Source of the DNA: Paratinospora sagittata
Lineage: Eukaryota; Streptophyta; Magnoliopsida; Ranunculales; Menispermaceae
Assembly: GCA_035771175.1 (NCBI GenBank)
Contig: CM069607.1
Span: 22,514,001 to 22,578,000 of the forward strand
DNA: 64,000 nt
Direction: 5' to 3'
Under the pieces are notes generated by a model that was not told the DNA's origin, did not search any database, and was given only the letters and a program-made list of their open reading frames with translations. The position numbers and the translations under genes are program-made. This document shows positions 47,459 through 62,281 of the stretch, piece by piece (position 1 is the stretch's first letter; each line of letters opens with the position of its first letter).

Positions 47459-50140
47459 TTTCCAACTCATTAAATAACTAAAATAAGAGTTAAAACGATA
47501 ACGTTAGGGTAATTTGACGTTTACTTATCGATTGCTGAAAGGATACATCATTTGTTAAATAATCTGTAAGTAAACTTTAAATAACCATAACTTTTTCGTT
47601 TTAACTCTGATTTGAGTAGTTGGAAATGCGGTAGAAAGCGGAAAAGAAGATCTAAAAGTTTATTGCGATAACTTATATTAGAATCACTGGTAACCGATCA
47701 TGGTTAACTAGTTCTTTGATCATTTAAAAGCAACGGGACAAGTTAACGAAAAGTAACTTAAAGCACTTAGTTTACTAGATAGTTATTTCCTCCTTCAAAA
47801 AATGTTAGTTTCATTTGAATTTTACCTTTTGATTGCGGAAATTATACAATGTTCGGTAAACAGTCAGTAAGTACACTTTCAATTACCATAACTTTTTTGT
47901 TTAAACTTGAATTTGAGTAATTCAAATTGCGCTGTAAAGCGAAAGAGAAGATCTACAAACTTATTTGCTTTAACTTACTTTTCGATCACCGATGACCGGC
48001 CAAGGTTGATTAATACTTTAAATAGTTAATAGCAATGGGACCGGTTGCGGGTTACCGAAAAGTAACTTAAAGCACCTAGTTTACTAGATATTCTTTTCTT
48101 GTTTCCAACTCATATTAAATAACTAAAATAAGAGTTAAAACGATAACGTTAGGGTAATTTGACGTTTACTTATCAATTGCTGAAAGGATACATCGTTTGT
48201 TAAATAATCTATAAGTAAACTTAAATAACAATAACTTTTTCGTTTTAACTCTGATTTGAGTAATTGGAAATGCGGTAGAAAGAGGAAAAGAAGATCTAAA
48301 AGTTTATTGCGTTAACTTATATTAGAATCGCTGGTAACCGATCATGGTTGACTAATTGTTTGATCATTTAAAAGCAACGGGACAAGTTAACGAAAAGTAA
48401 CTTAAAGCACCTAGTTTAGTAGATCCTTCTTTCCTCCTTCAAATACATTTTTATGTCACTAAAATCGGAGTTAAAACAAAAAACGTTAGTTTCATTTGAA
48501 TTTTACCTTTCGATTGCGGAACTTATACATTGTTCGGTAAACAATCAGCAAGTAAACTTTCAATTAGCATAACTTTCTTGTTTTAACTTGAATTTGAGTA
48601 ATTCAAATTGCGCTATAAAGCAAAAGAGAAGATCTAAAAACTCATTTGCTTTAACTTACTTTTCGAACACCGATGATCGGTCAAGGTTGATTAATACTTT
48701 AAATATTTAATAGCAACGGGACCGCTTACGGGTTACCGAAAAGTAACTTAAAGCACCTAGTTTACTAGATATTCTTTTCCTCTTTCCAACTCATTAAATA
48801 ACTAAAATAAGAGTTAAAACGATAACGTTAGGGTAATTTTAAGTTTACTTATCGATTGCTGAAATGATACATCGTTTGGTAAATAATCGGTAAGTAAACT
48901 TTAAATAACCATAACTTTTTCGTTTTAACTCTGATTTGAGTAATTGGAAATGCGGTAGAAAGAGGAAAAGAAGATCTAAAAGTTTATTGCATTAACTTAT
49001 ATTAGAATCACTGGTAACCGATCATGGTTGACTAATTCTTTGATCATTTGAAAGCAACGGGACAAGTTAACGAAAAGTAACTTAAAGCACCTAGTTTACA
49101 AGATCCTAATTTCCTCCTTCAAATATATTTTTAAATCACTAAAATTAGAGTTTAAACAAAAAACGTTAGTTTCATTTGAATTTTAGCTTTCGATTGCGGA
49201 AATTATACATTGTTCGGTAAACAGTCAGTAAGTAAACTTTCGATTAGCATAACTTTTTAGTTTTAACTTGAATTTGAGTAATTCAAACTGCACTGTAAAG
49301 CGGAAGAAAAGATCTACATCCTCATTTGCTTTAACTAACTTTTCGATCACCGATGACCGGTCAAGATTGATTAATATTTTAAATATTTAATACCAATTGG
49401 ACGGGTTACGGGTTACCGAAAAGTAACTTAAAGCATCTAGTTTACTAGATATTCTTTTCTTCTTTCCAACTCATATTAAATAACTAAAATAAGTGTTGAA
49501 ACGATAACGTAAGGGTAATTGGAGGTTTACTTATCGATTGCCGAAATGATACATCGTTTGGTAAATAATCGGTAAGTAAACTTTAAATAACCATAACTTT
49601 TTCGTTTTAACTCTGATTTGAGTAATTGGAAATGCGGTAGAAAAACGAAAAAAGACCTAAGAGTTTATTGCGTTAACTTATATTAGAATCACTGGTAACC
49701 GATCATGGTTGACTAGTTCTTTGATCATTTAAAAGCAACGGGACAAGTTAACGAAAAGTAACTTAAAGCACCTAGTTTACTTGATCGTTCTTTCCTCCAT
49801 CAAATACATTTTTAAATCACTAAAATCGGAGTTAAAACAAAAAACGTTAGTTTCATTTGAATTTTACCTTTTGATTGCGGAAATTATACAATGTTCGGTA
49901 AACAGTCAGTAAGTACACTTTCAATTACCATAACGTTTTTGTTTAAACTTGAATTTGAGTAATTCAAATTGCGCTGTAAAGCGAAAGAGAAGATCTACAA
50001 ACTCATTTGCTTTAACTTACTTTTCGATCACCGATGACCGGCCAAGGTTGATTAATACTTTAAATACTTAATAGCAATGGGACCGGTTGCGGGTTACCGA
50101 AAAGCAACTTAAAGCACCTAGTTTACTAGATATTCTTTTC
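47459..50140. repeat. Satellite B block repeated at 51844-54525 (4385-bp offset)
   Basis: The two blocks match in order over about 2.7 kb, sharing CACTTAGTTTACTAGATAG (47765/52149), CTACATCCTCATTTGC (49315/53700) and GAAAAACGAAAAAAGACC (49641/54025). The match ends where 50130 keeps TTATCAATTGC and 54530 switches to AAATAAGTAAAATAAG. Part of this block (48087-49270) also has a third copy at 45481-46660. Confidence 0.82.
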
Positions 50141-53100
50141 TTGTTTCCAACTCATATTAAATAACTAAAATATGAGTTAAAACGATAACGTTAGGGTAAT
50201 TTGACGTTTACTTATCAATTGCTGAAAGGATACATCGTTTGTTAAATAATCTGTAAGTAAACTTTAAATAACAATAACTTTTTCGTTTTAACTCTGATTT
50301 GAGTAATTGGAAATGCGGTAGAAAGAGGAAAAGAAGATCTAAAAGTTTATTGCGTTAACTTATATTAGAATCGCTGGTAACCGATCATGGTTGACTAATT
50401 GTTTGATCATTTAAAAGCAACGGGACAAGTTAACGAAAAGTAACTTAAAGCACCTAGTTTAGTAGATCCTTCCTTCCTCCTTCAAATACATTTTTATATC
50501 ACTAAAATCGGAGTTAAAACAAAAAACGTTAGTTTCATTTGAATTTTACCTTTCGATTGCGGAACTTATACATTGTTCGGTAAACAATCAGCAAGTAAAC
50601 TTTCAATTAGCATAACTTTTTTGTTTTAACTTGAATTTGAGTAATTCAAATTGCGCTGTAAAGCAAAAGAGAAGATCTAAAAACTCATTTGCTTTAACTT
50701 AGTTTTCGAACACCGATGATCGGTCAAGGTTGATTAATACTTTAAATATTTAATAGCAACGGGACCGCTTACGGGTTACCGAAAAGTAACTTAAAGCACC
50801 TAGTTTACTAGATATTCTCTTCCTCTTTCCAACTCATTAAATAACTAAAATAAGAGTTAAAACGATAACGTTAGGGTAATTTTAAGTTTACTTATCGATT
50901 GCTGAAATGGTACATCGTTTGGTAAATAATCGGTAAGTAAACTTTAAATAACCATAACTTTTTCGTTTTAACTCTTATTTGAGTAATTGGAAATGCGGTA
51001 GAAAGAGGAAAAGAAGATCTAAAAGTTTATTGCGTTAACTTATATTAGAATCGCTGGTAACCGATCATGGTTGACTAATTCTTTGATCATTTAAAAGCAA
51101 TGGGACAAGTTAACGAAAAGTAACTTCAAGCACCTAGTTTAGTAGATCCTTCTTTCCTCCTTCAAATACATTTTTATGTCACTAAAATCGGAGTTAAAAC
51201 AAAAAACGTTAATTTCATTTGAATTTTACCTTTCGATTGCGAAACTTATACATTGTTCGGTAAACAATCAGTAAGTAAACTTTCAATTAGCATAACTTTT
51301 TAGTTTTAACTCTGATTTGAGTAATTGGAAATGCGGTAGAAATAGGAAAAGACGATCTAAAAGTTTATTGCGTTAACTTATATTAGAATCACTGGTAACC
51401 GATCATGGTTGACTAATTCTTTGATCATTTAAAAGCAACGAGACAAGTTAACGAAAAGTAACTTAAAGCACCTAGTTTGGTAGATCCTTCTTTCCTCCTT
51501 CAAATACATTTTTATATCACTAAAATCGGAGTTAAAACAAAAAACGTTAGTTTCATTTGAATTTTACCTTTCGATTGCGGAACTTATACATTGTTCGGTA
51601 AACAATCAGTAAGTAAACTTTCAATTAGTATAACTTTTTAGTTTTAACTTGAATTTGAGTAATTCAAATTGCGCTGTAAAGCAAAAGAGAAGATCTAAAA
51701 ACTCATTTGCTTTAACTTACTTTTCGAACACCGATGATCGGTCAAGGTTGATTAATACTTTAAATATTTAATAGCAACGGGACCGGTTACGGGTTATCGA
51801 AAAGTAACTTAATGCACCTAGTTTACTAGACATTCTTTTCTTCTTTCCAACTCATTAAATAACTAAAATAAGAGTTAAAACGATAACGTTAGGGTAATTT
51901 GACGTTTACTTATCGATTGCTGAAAGGATACATCGTTTGTTAAATAATCTGTAAGTAAACTTTAAATAACCATAACTTTTTCGTTTTAACTCTGATTTGA
52001 GTAGTTGGAAATGCAGTAGAAAGCGGAAAAGAAGATCTAAAAGTTTATTGCGATAACTTATATTAGAATCACTGGTAACCGATCATGGTTGACTAGTTCT
52101 TTGATCATTTAAAAGCAACGGGACAAGTTAACGAAAAGTAACTTAAAGCACTTAGTTTACTAGATAGTTATTTCCTCCTTCAAAAAATGTTAGTTTCATT
52201 TGAATTTTACCTTTTGATTACGGAAATTATACAATGTTCGGTAAACAGTCAGTAAGTACACTTTCAATTACCATAACTTTTTTGTTTAAACTTGAATTTG
52301 AGTAATTCAAATTGCGCTGTAAAGCGAAAGAGAAGATCTACAAACTTATTTGCTTTAACTTACTTTTCGATCACCGATGACCGGCCAAGGTTGATTAATA
52401 CTTTAAATAGTTAATAGCAATGGGACCGGTTGCGGGTTACCGAAAAGTAACTTAAAGCACCTAGTTTACTAGATATTCTTTTCTTGTTTCCAACTCATAT
52501 TAAATAACTAAAATAAGAGTTAAAACGATAACGATAGGGTAATTTGACGTTTACTTATCAATTGCTGAAAGGATACATCGTTTGTTAAATAATCTATAAG
52601 TAAACTTAAATAACAATAACTTTTTCGTTTTAACTCTGATTTGAGTAATTGGAAATGCGGTAGAAAGAGGAAAAGAAGATCTAAAAGTTTATTGCGTTAA
52701 CTTATATTAGAATCGCTGGTAACCGATCATGGTTGACTAATTGTTTGATCATTTAAAAGCAACGGGACAAGTTAACGAAAAGTAACTTAAAGCACCTAGT
52801 TTAGTACATCCTTCTTTCCTCCTTCAAATACATTTTTATGTCACTAAAATCGGAGTTAAAACAAAAAACGTTAGTTTCATTTGAATTTTACCTTTCGATT
52901 GCGGAACTTATACATTGTTCGGTAAACAATCAGCAAGTAAACTTTCAATTAGCATAACTTTTTTGTTTTAACTTGAATTTGAGTAATTCAAATTGCGCTG
53001 TAAAGCAAAAGAGAAGATCTAAAAACTCATTTGCTTTAACTTACTTTTCGAACACCGATGATCGGTCAAGGTTGATTAATACTTTAAATATTTAATAGCA

Positions 53101-55919
53101 ACGGGACCGCTTACGGGTTACCGAAAAGTAACTTAAAGCACCTAGTTTACTAGATATTCTTTTCCTCTTTCCAACTCATTAAATAACTAAAATAAGAGTT
53201 AAAACGATAACGTTAGGGTAATTTTAAGTTTACTTATCGATTGCTGAAATGATACATCGTTTGGTAAATAATCGGTAAGTAAACTTTAAATAACCATAAC
53301 TTTTTCGTTATAACTCTGATTTTAGTAATTGGAAATGCGGTAGAAAGAGGAAAAGAAGATCTAAAAGTTTATTGCATTAACTTATATTAGAATCACTGGT
53401 AACCGATCATGGTTGACTAATTCTTTGATCATTTGAAAGCAACGGGACAAGTTAACGAAAAGTAACTTAAAGCACCTAGTTTACAAGATCCTAATTTCCT
53501 CCTTCAAATATATTTTTAAATCACTAAAATTAGAGTTAAAACAAAAAACGTTAGTTTCATTTGAATTTTAGCTTTCGATTGCGGAAATTATACATTGTTC
53601 GGTGAACAGTCAGTAAGTAAACTTTCGATTAGCATAACTTTTTAGTTTTAACTTGAATTTGAGTAATTCAAACTGCACTTTAAAGCGGAAGAAAAGATCT
53701 ACATCCTCATTTGCTTTAACTAACTTTTCGATCACCGATGACTGGTCAAGATTGATTAATATTTTAAATAATTAATACCAATTGGACCGGTTACGGGTTA
53801 CCGAAAAGTAACTTAAAGCATCTAGTTTACTAGATATTCTTTTCTTGTTTCCAACTCATATTAAATAACTAAAATAAGTGTTGAAACGATAACGTAAGGG
53901 TAATTGGAGGTTTACTTATCGATTGCCGAAATGATACATCGTTTGGTAAATAATCGGTAAGTAAACTTTAAATAACCATAACTTTTTCGTTTTAACTCTG
54001 ATTTGAGTAATTGGAAATGCGGTAGAAAAACGAAAAAAGACCTAAGAGTTTATTGCGTTAAGTTATATTAGAATCACTGGTAACCGATCATGGTTGACTA
54101 GTTCTTTGATCATTTAAAAGCAACGGGACAAGTTAACGAAAAGTAACTTAAAGCACCTAGTTTACTTGATCGTTCTTTCCTCCATCAAATACATTTTTAA
54201 ATCACTAAAATCGGAGTTAAAACAAAAAACGTTAGTTTCATTTGAATTTTACCTTTTGATTGCGGAAATTATACAATGTTCGGTAAACAGTCAGTAAGTA
54301 CACTTTCAATTACCATAACTTTTTTGTTTAAACTTGAATTTGAGTAACTCAAATTGCGCTGTAAAGCGAAAGAGAAGATCTACAAACTCATTTGCTTTAA
54401 CTTACTTTTCGATCACCGATGACCGGCCAAGGTTGATTAATACTTTAAATACTTAATAGCAATGGGACCGGTTGCGGGTTACCGAAAAGTAACTTAAAGC
54501 ACCTAGTTTACTAGATATTCTTTTCTTGTTTCCAACTCATATTAAATAAGTAAAATAAGAGTTAAAACGATAACGTTACGGTAATTTGACGTTTACTTAT
54601 CGATTGCTGAAAGGATACATCGTTTGTTAAATAATTTGTAAGTAAACTTAAAATAACCATAACTTTTTCGTTTTAACTCTGATTTGAGTAATTGGAAATG
54701 CGGTAGAAAGAGGAAAAGAAGATCTAAAAGTTTACTGCGCTAACTTATATTAGAATCACTGGTAACCGATCATGGTTGACTAATTCTTTGATCATTTAAA
54801 AGCAACGGGACAAGTTAACGAAAAGTAACTTAAAGCACCTAGTTTAGTAGATCCTTCTTTCCTCCTTCAAATACATTTTTAAATCACTAAAATTGGAGTT
54901 AAAAAAAACGTTAGTTTCATTTGAATATTACCTTTCGATTGCGGAATTTATACAATGTTCGGTAAAGAATCAGTAAGTAAACTTTCAATTACCCTAACTT
55001 TTTAGTTTTAACTTGAATTTGAGTAATTCAAATTGCGCTGTGAAGCAAAAGAGAAGATCTAAAAACTCATTTGCTTTAACTTACTTTTCGAACACCGATG
55101 ATCGGTCAAGGTTGATTAATACTTTAAATATTTAATAGCAACGGGACCGGTTACGGGTTATCGAAAAGTAACTTAAAGCACCTAGTTTACTAGATATTCT
55201 TTTCTTCTTTCCAACTCATATTAAATAACTAAAATAAGAGTTAAAAAGATAACGTTAGGGTAATTTGACGTTTACTTATCGATTGCTGAAAGGATACATC
55301 GTTTGTTAAATAATCTGTAAGTAAACTTTAAATAACCATAACTTTTTCATTTTAACTCTGATTTGAGTAGTTGGACATGCGGTAGAAAGCGGAAAAGAAG
55401 ATCTAAAAGTTTATTGCGATAACTTATATTAGAATCACTGGTAACCGATCATGGTTGACTAGTTCTTTGATCATTTAAAAGCAACGGGACAAGTTAACGA
55501 AAAGTAACTTAAAGCACCTAGTTTACTAGATCGTTATTTCCTCCTTCAAAAAATGTTAGTTTCATTTGAATTTTACCTTTTGATTGTGAAAATTATACAA
55601 TGTTCGGTAAACAGTCAGTAAGTACACTTTCAATTACCATAACTTTTTTGTTTAAACTTGAATTTGAGTAATTCAAATTGCACTGTAAAGCGAAAGAGAA
55701 GATCTACAAACTCGTTTGCTTTAACTTACTTTTCGATCACCGATGACCGGCCAAGGTTGATTAATACTTTAAATACTTAATAGCAACGGGACCGGTTGCG
55801 GGTTACCGAAAAGTAACTTAAAGCACCTAGTTTACTTGATATTCTTTTCTTTTTTCCAACTCATTAAATAACTAAAATAAGAGTTAAAACGATAACGTTA
55901 GGGTAATTTTAAGTTTACT

Positions 55920-57420
55920 TATCGATTGCTGAAATGATACATCGTTTGGTAAATAATCGGTAAGTAAACTTTAAATAACCATAACTTTTTCGTTTTAACT
56001 CTGATTTAAGTAATAGGAAATGCGGTAGAAAGGGGAAAAGAAGATCTAAAAGTTTATTGCATTAACTTATATTAGAATCACTGGTAACCGATCATGGTTA
56101 AATAATTCTTTGATCATTTAAAAGCAACGGGACAAGTTAACGAAAAGTAACTTAAAGCACCTAGTTTACAAGATCCTAATTTCCTCCTTCCAATATATTT
56201 TTAAATCACTAAAATCAGAGTTAAAACAAAAAACGTTAGTTTCATTTGAATTTGACCTTTCGATTGCGGAAAGTATACATTGTTCGGTAAACAGTCAGTA
56301 AGTAAACTTTCGATTAGCATAACTTTTTAGTTTTATCTTGAATTTGAGTAATTCAAACTGCACTGTAAAGCGGAAGAAAAGATCTACAAACTCATTTGCT
56401 TTAACTTACTTTTCGATCACCGATGACCGGTCAAGGTTGATTAATATTTTACATATTTAATACCAATTGGACCGGTTACGGGTTACCGAAAAGTAACTTA
56501 AAGCATCTAGTTTACTAGATATTCTTTTCTTCTTTCCAACTCATATTAAATAACTAAAATAAGTGTTGAAATGATAACGTAAGGGTAATTGGAGGTTTAC
56601 TTATCGATTGCCGAAATGATACATCGTTTGGTAAATAATCGGTAAGTAAACTTTAAATAACCATAACTTTTTCGTTTTAACTCTGATTTGAGTAATTGGA
56701 AATGCGGTAGAAAAAGGAAAAGAAGATCTAAAAGTTTATTGCGTTAACTTATATTAGAATCACTGGTAACTGATCATGGTTGACTAGTTCTTTGATCAAT
56801 TAAAAGCAACAGGACAAGTTAACGAAAAGTAACTTAAAGCACCTAGTTTACTTGATCGTTCTTTCCTCCTTCAAATACACTTTTAAATCACTAAAATCGG
56901 AGTTAAAACAAAAAACGTTAGTTTCATTTGAATTTTACCTTTTGATTGCGGAAATTATACAATGTTCGGTAAACAGTCAGTAAGTACACTTTCAATTACC
57001 ATAACTTTTTTGTTTAAACTTGAATTTGAGTAATTCAAATTGCGCTGTAAAGCGAAAGAGAAGATCTACAAACTCATTTGCTTTAACTTACTTTTCGATC
57101 ACCGATGACCTGCCAAGGTTGATTAATACTTTAAATACTTAATAGCAATTGGACCGGTTGCGGGTTACCGAAAAGTAACTTAAAGCACCTAGTTTACTAG
57201 ATATTCTTTTCTTCTTTCCAACTCATTTTAAATAACTAAAATAAGAGTTAAAACGATAACGTTAGGGTAATTTGACGTTTACTTATCGATTGCTGAAAGG
57301 ATACATCGTTTGTTAAATAATCTGTAAGTAAACTTTAAATAACCATAACTTTTTCGTTTTAACTCTGATTTGAGTAGTTGGAAATGCGGTAGAAAGAGGA
57401 AAAGAAGATCTAAAAGTTTA
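55920..57420. repeat. Satellite B block repeated at 60003-61503 (six-dimer offset, 4083 bp)
   Basis: Shared private variants include GATTTAAGTAA (56003/60086), CGGAAAGTATACATTG (56267/60350), CAACAGGACAAG (56807/60890), CAAATACACTTTTAAATC (56872/60955) and GATGACCTGCCAAGG (57104/61187). All lie 4083 bp apart. Confidence 0.85.
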
Positions 57421-58554
57421 TTGCGATAACTTATATTAGAATTACTGGTAACCGATCATGGTTGACTAATTCTTTGATCATTTAAAAGCAACGGGACAAG
57501 TTAACGAAAAGTAACTTAAAGCACCTAGTTTAGTAGATCCTTCTTTCCTCCTTCAAATACATTTTTAAATCACTAAAATTGGAGTTAAAAAAAAACGTTA
57601 GTTTCATTTGAATTTTACCTTTCGATTGCGGAAATTATACACTGTTCGGTAAACAATTAGCAAGTAAACTTTCAATTACCATAACTTTTTAGTTTTAACT
57701 GGAATTTGAGTAATTCAAATTGCGCTGTAAAGCAAAAGAGAAGATCTACAAACTCATTTGCTTTAACTTACTTTTCGATCGCCTATGACCGGTCAAGGTT
57801 GATTAATACTTTAAATATTTAATAGCAACGGGACAGGTTACAGGTTACCGAAAAGTAACTTAAAGCACCTTGATTACTAGATATTCTTTTCTTCTTTCCA
57901 ACTCATTAAATTACTAAAATAAGAGTTAAAACGATATCGTTTGGGTAATTTGAAGTTTACTTATCGATTGCTGAAATGATACATCGTTTGGTAAATAATC
58001 GGTAAGTAAACTTTAAATAACCATAACTTTTTCGTTTTAACTCTGATTTGAGTAATTGGAAATGCGGTAGAAAGGGGAAAAGAAGATCTAAAAGTTTACT
58101 GCGCTAACTTATATTAGAATCACTGGTAACCGATCATGGTTGACTAATTCTTTGATCATTTAAAAGCAACGGGACAAGTTAACGAAAAGTAACTTAAAGC
58201 ACCTAGTTTAGAAAATCCTTCTTTCCTCCTTCAAATACATTTTTAAATCACTAAAATCGGAGTTAAAACAAAAAACATTAGTGTCATTTGAATATTACCT
58301 TTCGATTGCGGAATTTATACAATGTTCGGTAAAGAATCAGAAAGTAAACTTTCAATTACCATAACTTTTTAGTCTTGAATTTGATTAATTCAAATTGCGC
58401 TGTAAAGCAAAAGAGAAGGTCTACAAACACATTTGCTTTAACTTACTTTTCGATCACCGATAACCGGTCAAGGTTGATTAATACTTTAAATATTTAATAG
58501 CAACGGGACCGATTACGGGTTACCGAAAAGTAACTTAAAGCACCTAGTTTACTA
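57420..58554. repeat. Satellite B block repeated at 62866-64000 (eight-dimer offset, 5446 bp)
   Basis: Shared variants are GAATTACTGGTAACC, CGATCGCCTATGACCGG (57777/63223), CGATATCGTTTGGGTAA (57932/63378) and TTTTTAGTCTTGAATTTGA (58367/63813), all 5446 bp apart. The second copy runs off the window, so its true end is unknown. Confidence 0.85.
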
Positions 58555-60919
58555 GATATTCTTTTCTTCTTTCCAACTCATATTAAATAACTAAAATAAG
58601 AGTTAAAACGATAACGTTAGGGTAATTTGACGTTTACTTATCGATTGCCGAAAGGATACATCGTTTGTTAAATAATCTGTAAGTAAACTTTAAATAACCA
58701 TAACTTTTTCGTTTTAACTCTGATTTGAGTAATTGGAAATGCGATAGAAAGAGGAAAAGAAGATCTAAAAGTTTATTGCGTTAACTTATATTAGAATCAC
58801 TGGTAACCGATCATGGTTGACTAATTTTTTGATCATTTAAAAGCAACGGGACAAGTTAACGAAAAGTAACTTAAAGCACCTAGTTTAGTAGATCCTTCTT
58901 TCCTCCTTCAAATACATTTTTAAATCACTAAAATTGGAGTTAAAACAAAAAACATTAGTGTCATTTGAATATTACCTTTCGATTGCGGAATTTATACAAT
59001 GTTCGGTAAAGAGTCAGTAAGTAAACTTTCAATTACCATAACTTTTTAGTTTTAACTTGAATTTGAGTAATTGAAATTGCGCTGTAAAGCAAAAGAGAAG
59101 ATCTACAAACACATTTGCTTTCACTTACTTTTCGATCACCGATGACCGGTCAAGGTTGATTAATACTTTAAATATTTAATACCAACGGGACCGGTTACGG
59201 GTTACCGAAAAGTAACTTAAAGCACCTAGTTTACTAGATATTCTTTTCTTCTTTCCAACTCATATTAAATAACTAAAATAAGAGTTAAAATGATAACGTT
59301 AGGGTAATTTGACGTTTACTTATCGATTGCTGAAAGGATACATCGTTTGTTAAATAATCTGTAAGTAAACTTTAAATAACCATAACTTTTTCGTTTTAAC
59401 TCTGATTTGAGTAATTGGAAATGCGGTAGAAAGAGGAAAAGAAGATCTAAAAGTTTATTGCGTTAACTTATATTAGAAGCACAGGTAACCGATCATGGTT
59501 GACTAATTCTTTGATCATTTAAAAGCATCGGGACAAGTTAACGAAAAGTAACTTAAAGCACCTAGTTTAGTAGATCCTTCTTTCCTCCTTCAAATACATT
59601 TTTAAATCACTAAAATCGGAGTTAAAACAAAAAACGTTAGTTTCATTTGAATTTTACCTTTCGATTGCGGAACTTATACATTGTTCGGTAAGCAATCAGT
59701 AAGTAAACTTTCCATTAGTATAACTTTTTAGTTTTAACTTGAATTTGAGTAATTCAAATTGCGCTGCAAAGCAAAAGAGAAGATCTAAAAACCCATTTGC
59801 TGTAACTTACTTTTCGAACACCGATGATCGGTCAAGGTTGATTAATACTTTAAATATTTAATAGCAACGGGACCGGTTACGAGTTACCGAAAAGTAACTT
59901 AAAGCACCTAGTTTACTAGACATTCTTTTCTTCTTTCCAACTCATATTGAATAACAAAAATAAGTGTTAAAACGATAATGTTAGGGTAATTTTAAGTTTA
60001 CTTATCGATTGTTGAAATGATACATCGTTTGGTAAATAATCGGTAAGTAAACTTTAAATAACCATAACTTTTTCGTTTTAACTCTGATTTAAGTAATTGG
60101 AAATGCGGTAGAAAGGGGAAAAGAAGATCTAAAAGTTTATTGCATTAACTTATATTAGAATCACTGGTAACCGATCATGGTTGAATAATTCTTTGATCAT
60201 TTAAAAGCAACGGGACAAGTTAACGAAAAGTAACTTAAAGCACCTAGTTTACAAGATCCTAATTTCCTCCTTCCAATATATTTTTAAATCACTAAAATCA
60301 GAGTTAAAACAAAAAACGTTAGTTTCATTTGAATTTGAGCTTTCGATTGCGGAAAGTATACATTGTTCGGTAAACAGTCAGTAAGTAAACTTTCGATTAG
60401 CATAACTTTTTAGTTTTATCTTGAATTTGAGTAATTCAAACTGCACTGTAAAGCGGAAGAAAAGATCTACAAACTCATTTGCTTTAACTTACTTTTCGAT
60501 CACCGATGACCGGTCAAGGTTGATTAATATTTTACATATTTAATACCAATTGGACCGGTTACGGGTTACCGAAAAGTAACTTAAAGCATCTAGTTTACTA
60601 GATATTCTTTTCTTCTTTCCAACTCATATTAAATAACTAAAATAAGTGTTGAAATGATAACGTAAGGGTAATTGGAGGTTTACTTATCGATTGCCGAAAT
60701 GATACATCATTTGGTAAATAATCGGTAAGTAAACTTTAAATAACCATAACTTTTTCGTTTTAACTCTGATTTGAGTAATTGGAAATGCGGTAGAAAAAGG
60801 AAAAGAAGATCTAAAAGTTTATTGCGTTAACTTATATTAGAATCACTGGTAACTGATCATGGTTGACTAGTTCTTTGATCAATTAAAAGCAACAGGACAA
60901 GTTAACGAAAAGTAACTTA

Positions 60920-62281
60920 AAGCACCTAGTTTACTTGATCGTTCTTTCCTCCTTCAAATACACTTTTAAATCACTAAAATCGGAGTTAAAACAAAAAACG
61001 TTAGTTTCATTTGAATTTTACCTTTTGATTGCGGAAATTATACAATGTTCGGTAAACAGTCAGTAAGTACACTTTCAATTACCATAACTTTTTTGTTTAA
61101 ACTTGAATTTGAGTAATTCAAATTGCGCTGTAAAGCGAAAGAGAAGATCTACAAACTCATTTGCTTTAACTTACTTTTCGATCACCGATGACCTGCCAAG
61201 GTTGATTAATACTTTAAATACTTAATAGCAATTGGACCGGTTGCGGGTTACCGAAAAGTAACTTAAAGCACCTAGTTTACTAGATATTCTTTTCTTCTTT
61301 CCAACTCATATTAAATAACTAAAATAAGAGTTAAAACGATAACGTTAGGGTAATTTGACGTTTACTTATCGATTGCTGAAAGGATACATCGTTTGTTAAA
61401 TAATCTGTAAGTAAACTTTAAATAACCATAACTTTTTCGTTTTAACTCTGATTTGAGTAGTTGGAAATGCGGTAGAAAGAGGAAAAGAAGATCTAAAAGT
61501 TTATTGCGTTAACTTATATTAGAAGCACTGGTAACCGATAATGGTTGACTAATTCTTTGATAATTTAAAAGCAACGGGACAAGTTAACGAAAAGTAACTT
61601 AAAGCACCTAGTTTACTTGATCGTTCTTTCCTCCTTCAAATACACTTTTAAATCACTAAAATCGGAGTTAAAACAAAAAACGTTAGTTTCATTTGAATTT
61701 TACCTTTTGATTGCGGAAATTATACAATGTTCGGTAAACAGTCAGTAAGTACACTTTCAATTACCATAACTTTTTTGTTTAAACTTGAATTTGAGTAATT
61801 CAAATTGCGCTGTAAAGCGAAAGAGAAGATCTACAAACTCATTTGCTTTAACTTACTTTTCGATCACCGATGACCTGCCAAGGTTGATTAATACTTTAAA
61901 TACTTAATAGCAATTGGACCGGTTGCGGGTTACCGAAAAGTAACTTAAAGCACCTAGTTTACTAGATATTCTTTTCTTCTTTCCAACTCATATTAAATAA
62001 CTAAAATAAGAGTTAAAACGATAACGTTAGGGTAATTTGACGTTTACTTATCGATTGCTGAAAGGATACATCGTTTGTTAAATAATCTGTAAGTAAACTT
62101 TAAATAACCATAACTTTTTCGTTTTAACTCTGATTTGAGTAGTTGGAAATGCGGTAGAAAGAGGAAAAGAAGATCTAAAAGTTTATTGCGTTAACTTATA
62201 TTAGAAGCACTGGTAACCGATAATGGTTGACTAATTCTTTGATAATTTAAAAGCAACGGGACAAGTTAACGAAAAGTAACT
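60920..62281. repeat. Two near-identical adjacent satellite B dimers
   Basis: The dimer from about 60920 is repeated about 680 bp later. Both include ACTTGATCGTTC, TACACTTTTAAATC and GATGACCTGCCAAGG, and the segments after them both read AGAAGCACTGGTAACCGATAA (61521/62202). These private variants are rare elsewhere, so this is a very recent local duplication. Confidence 0.8.
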
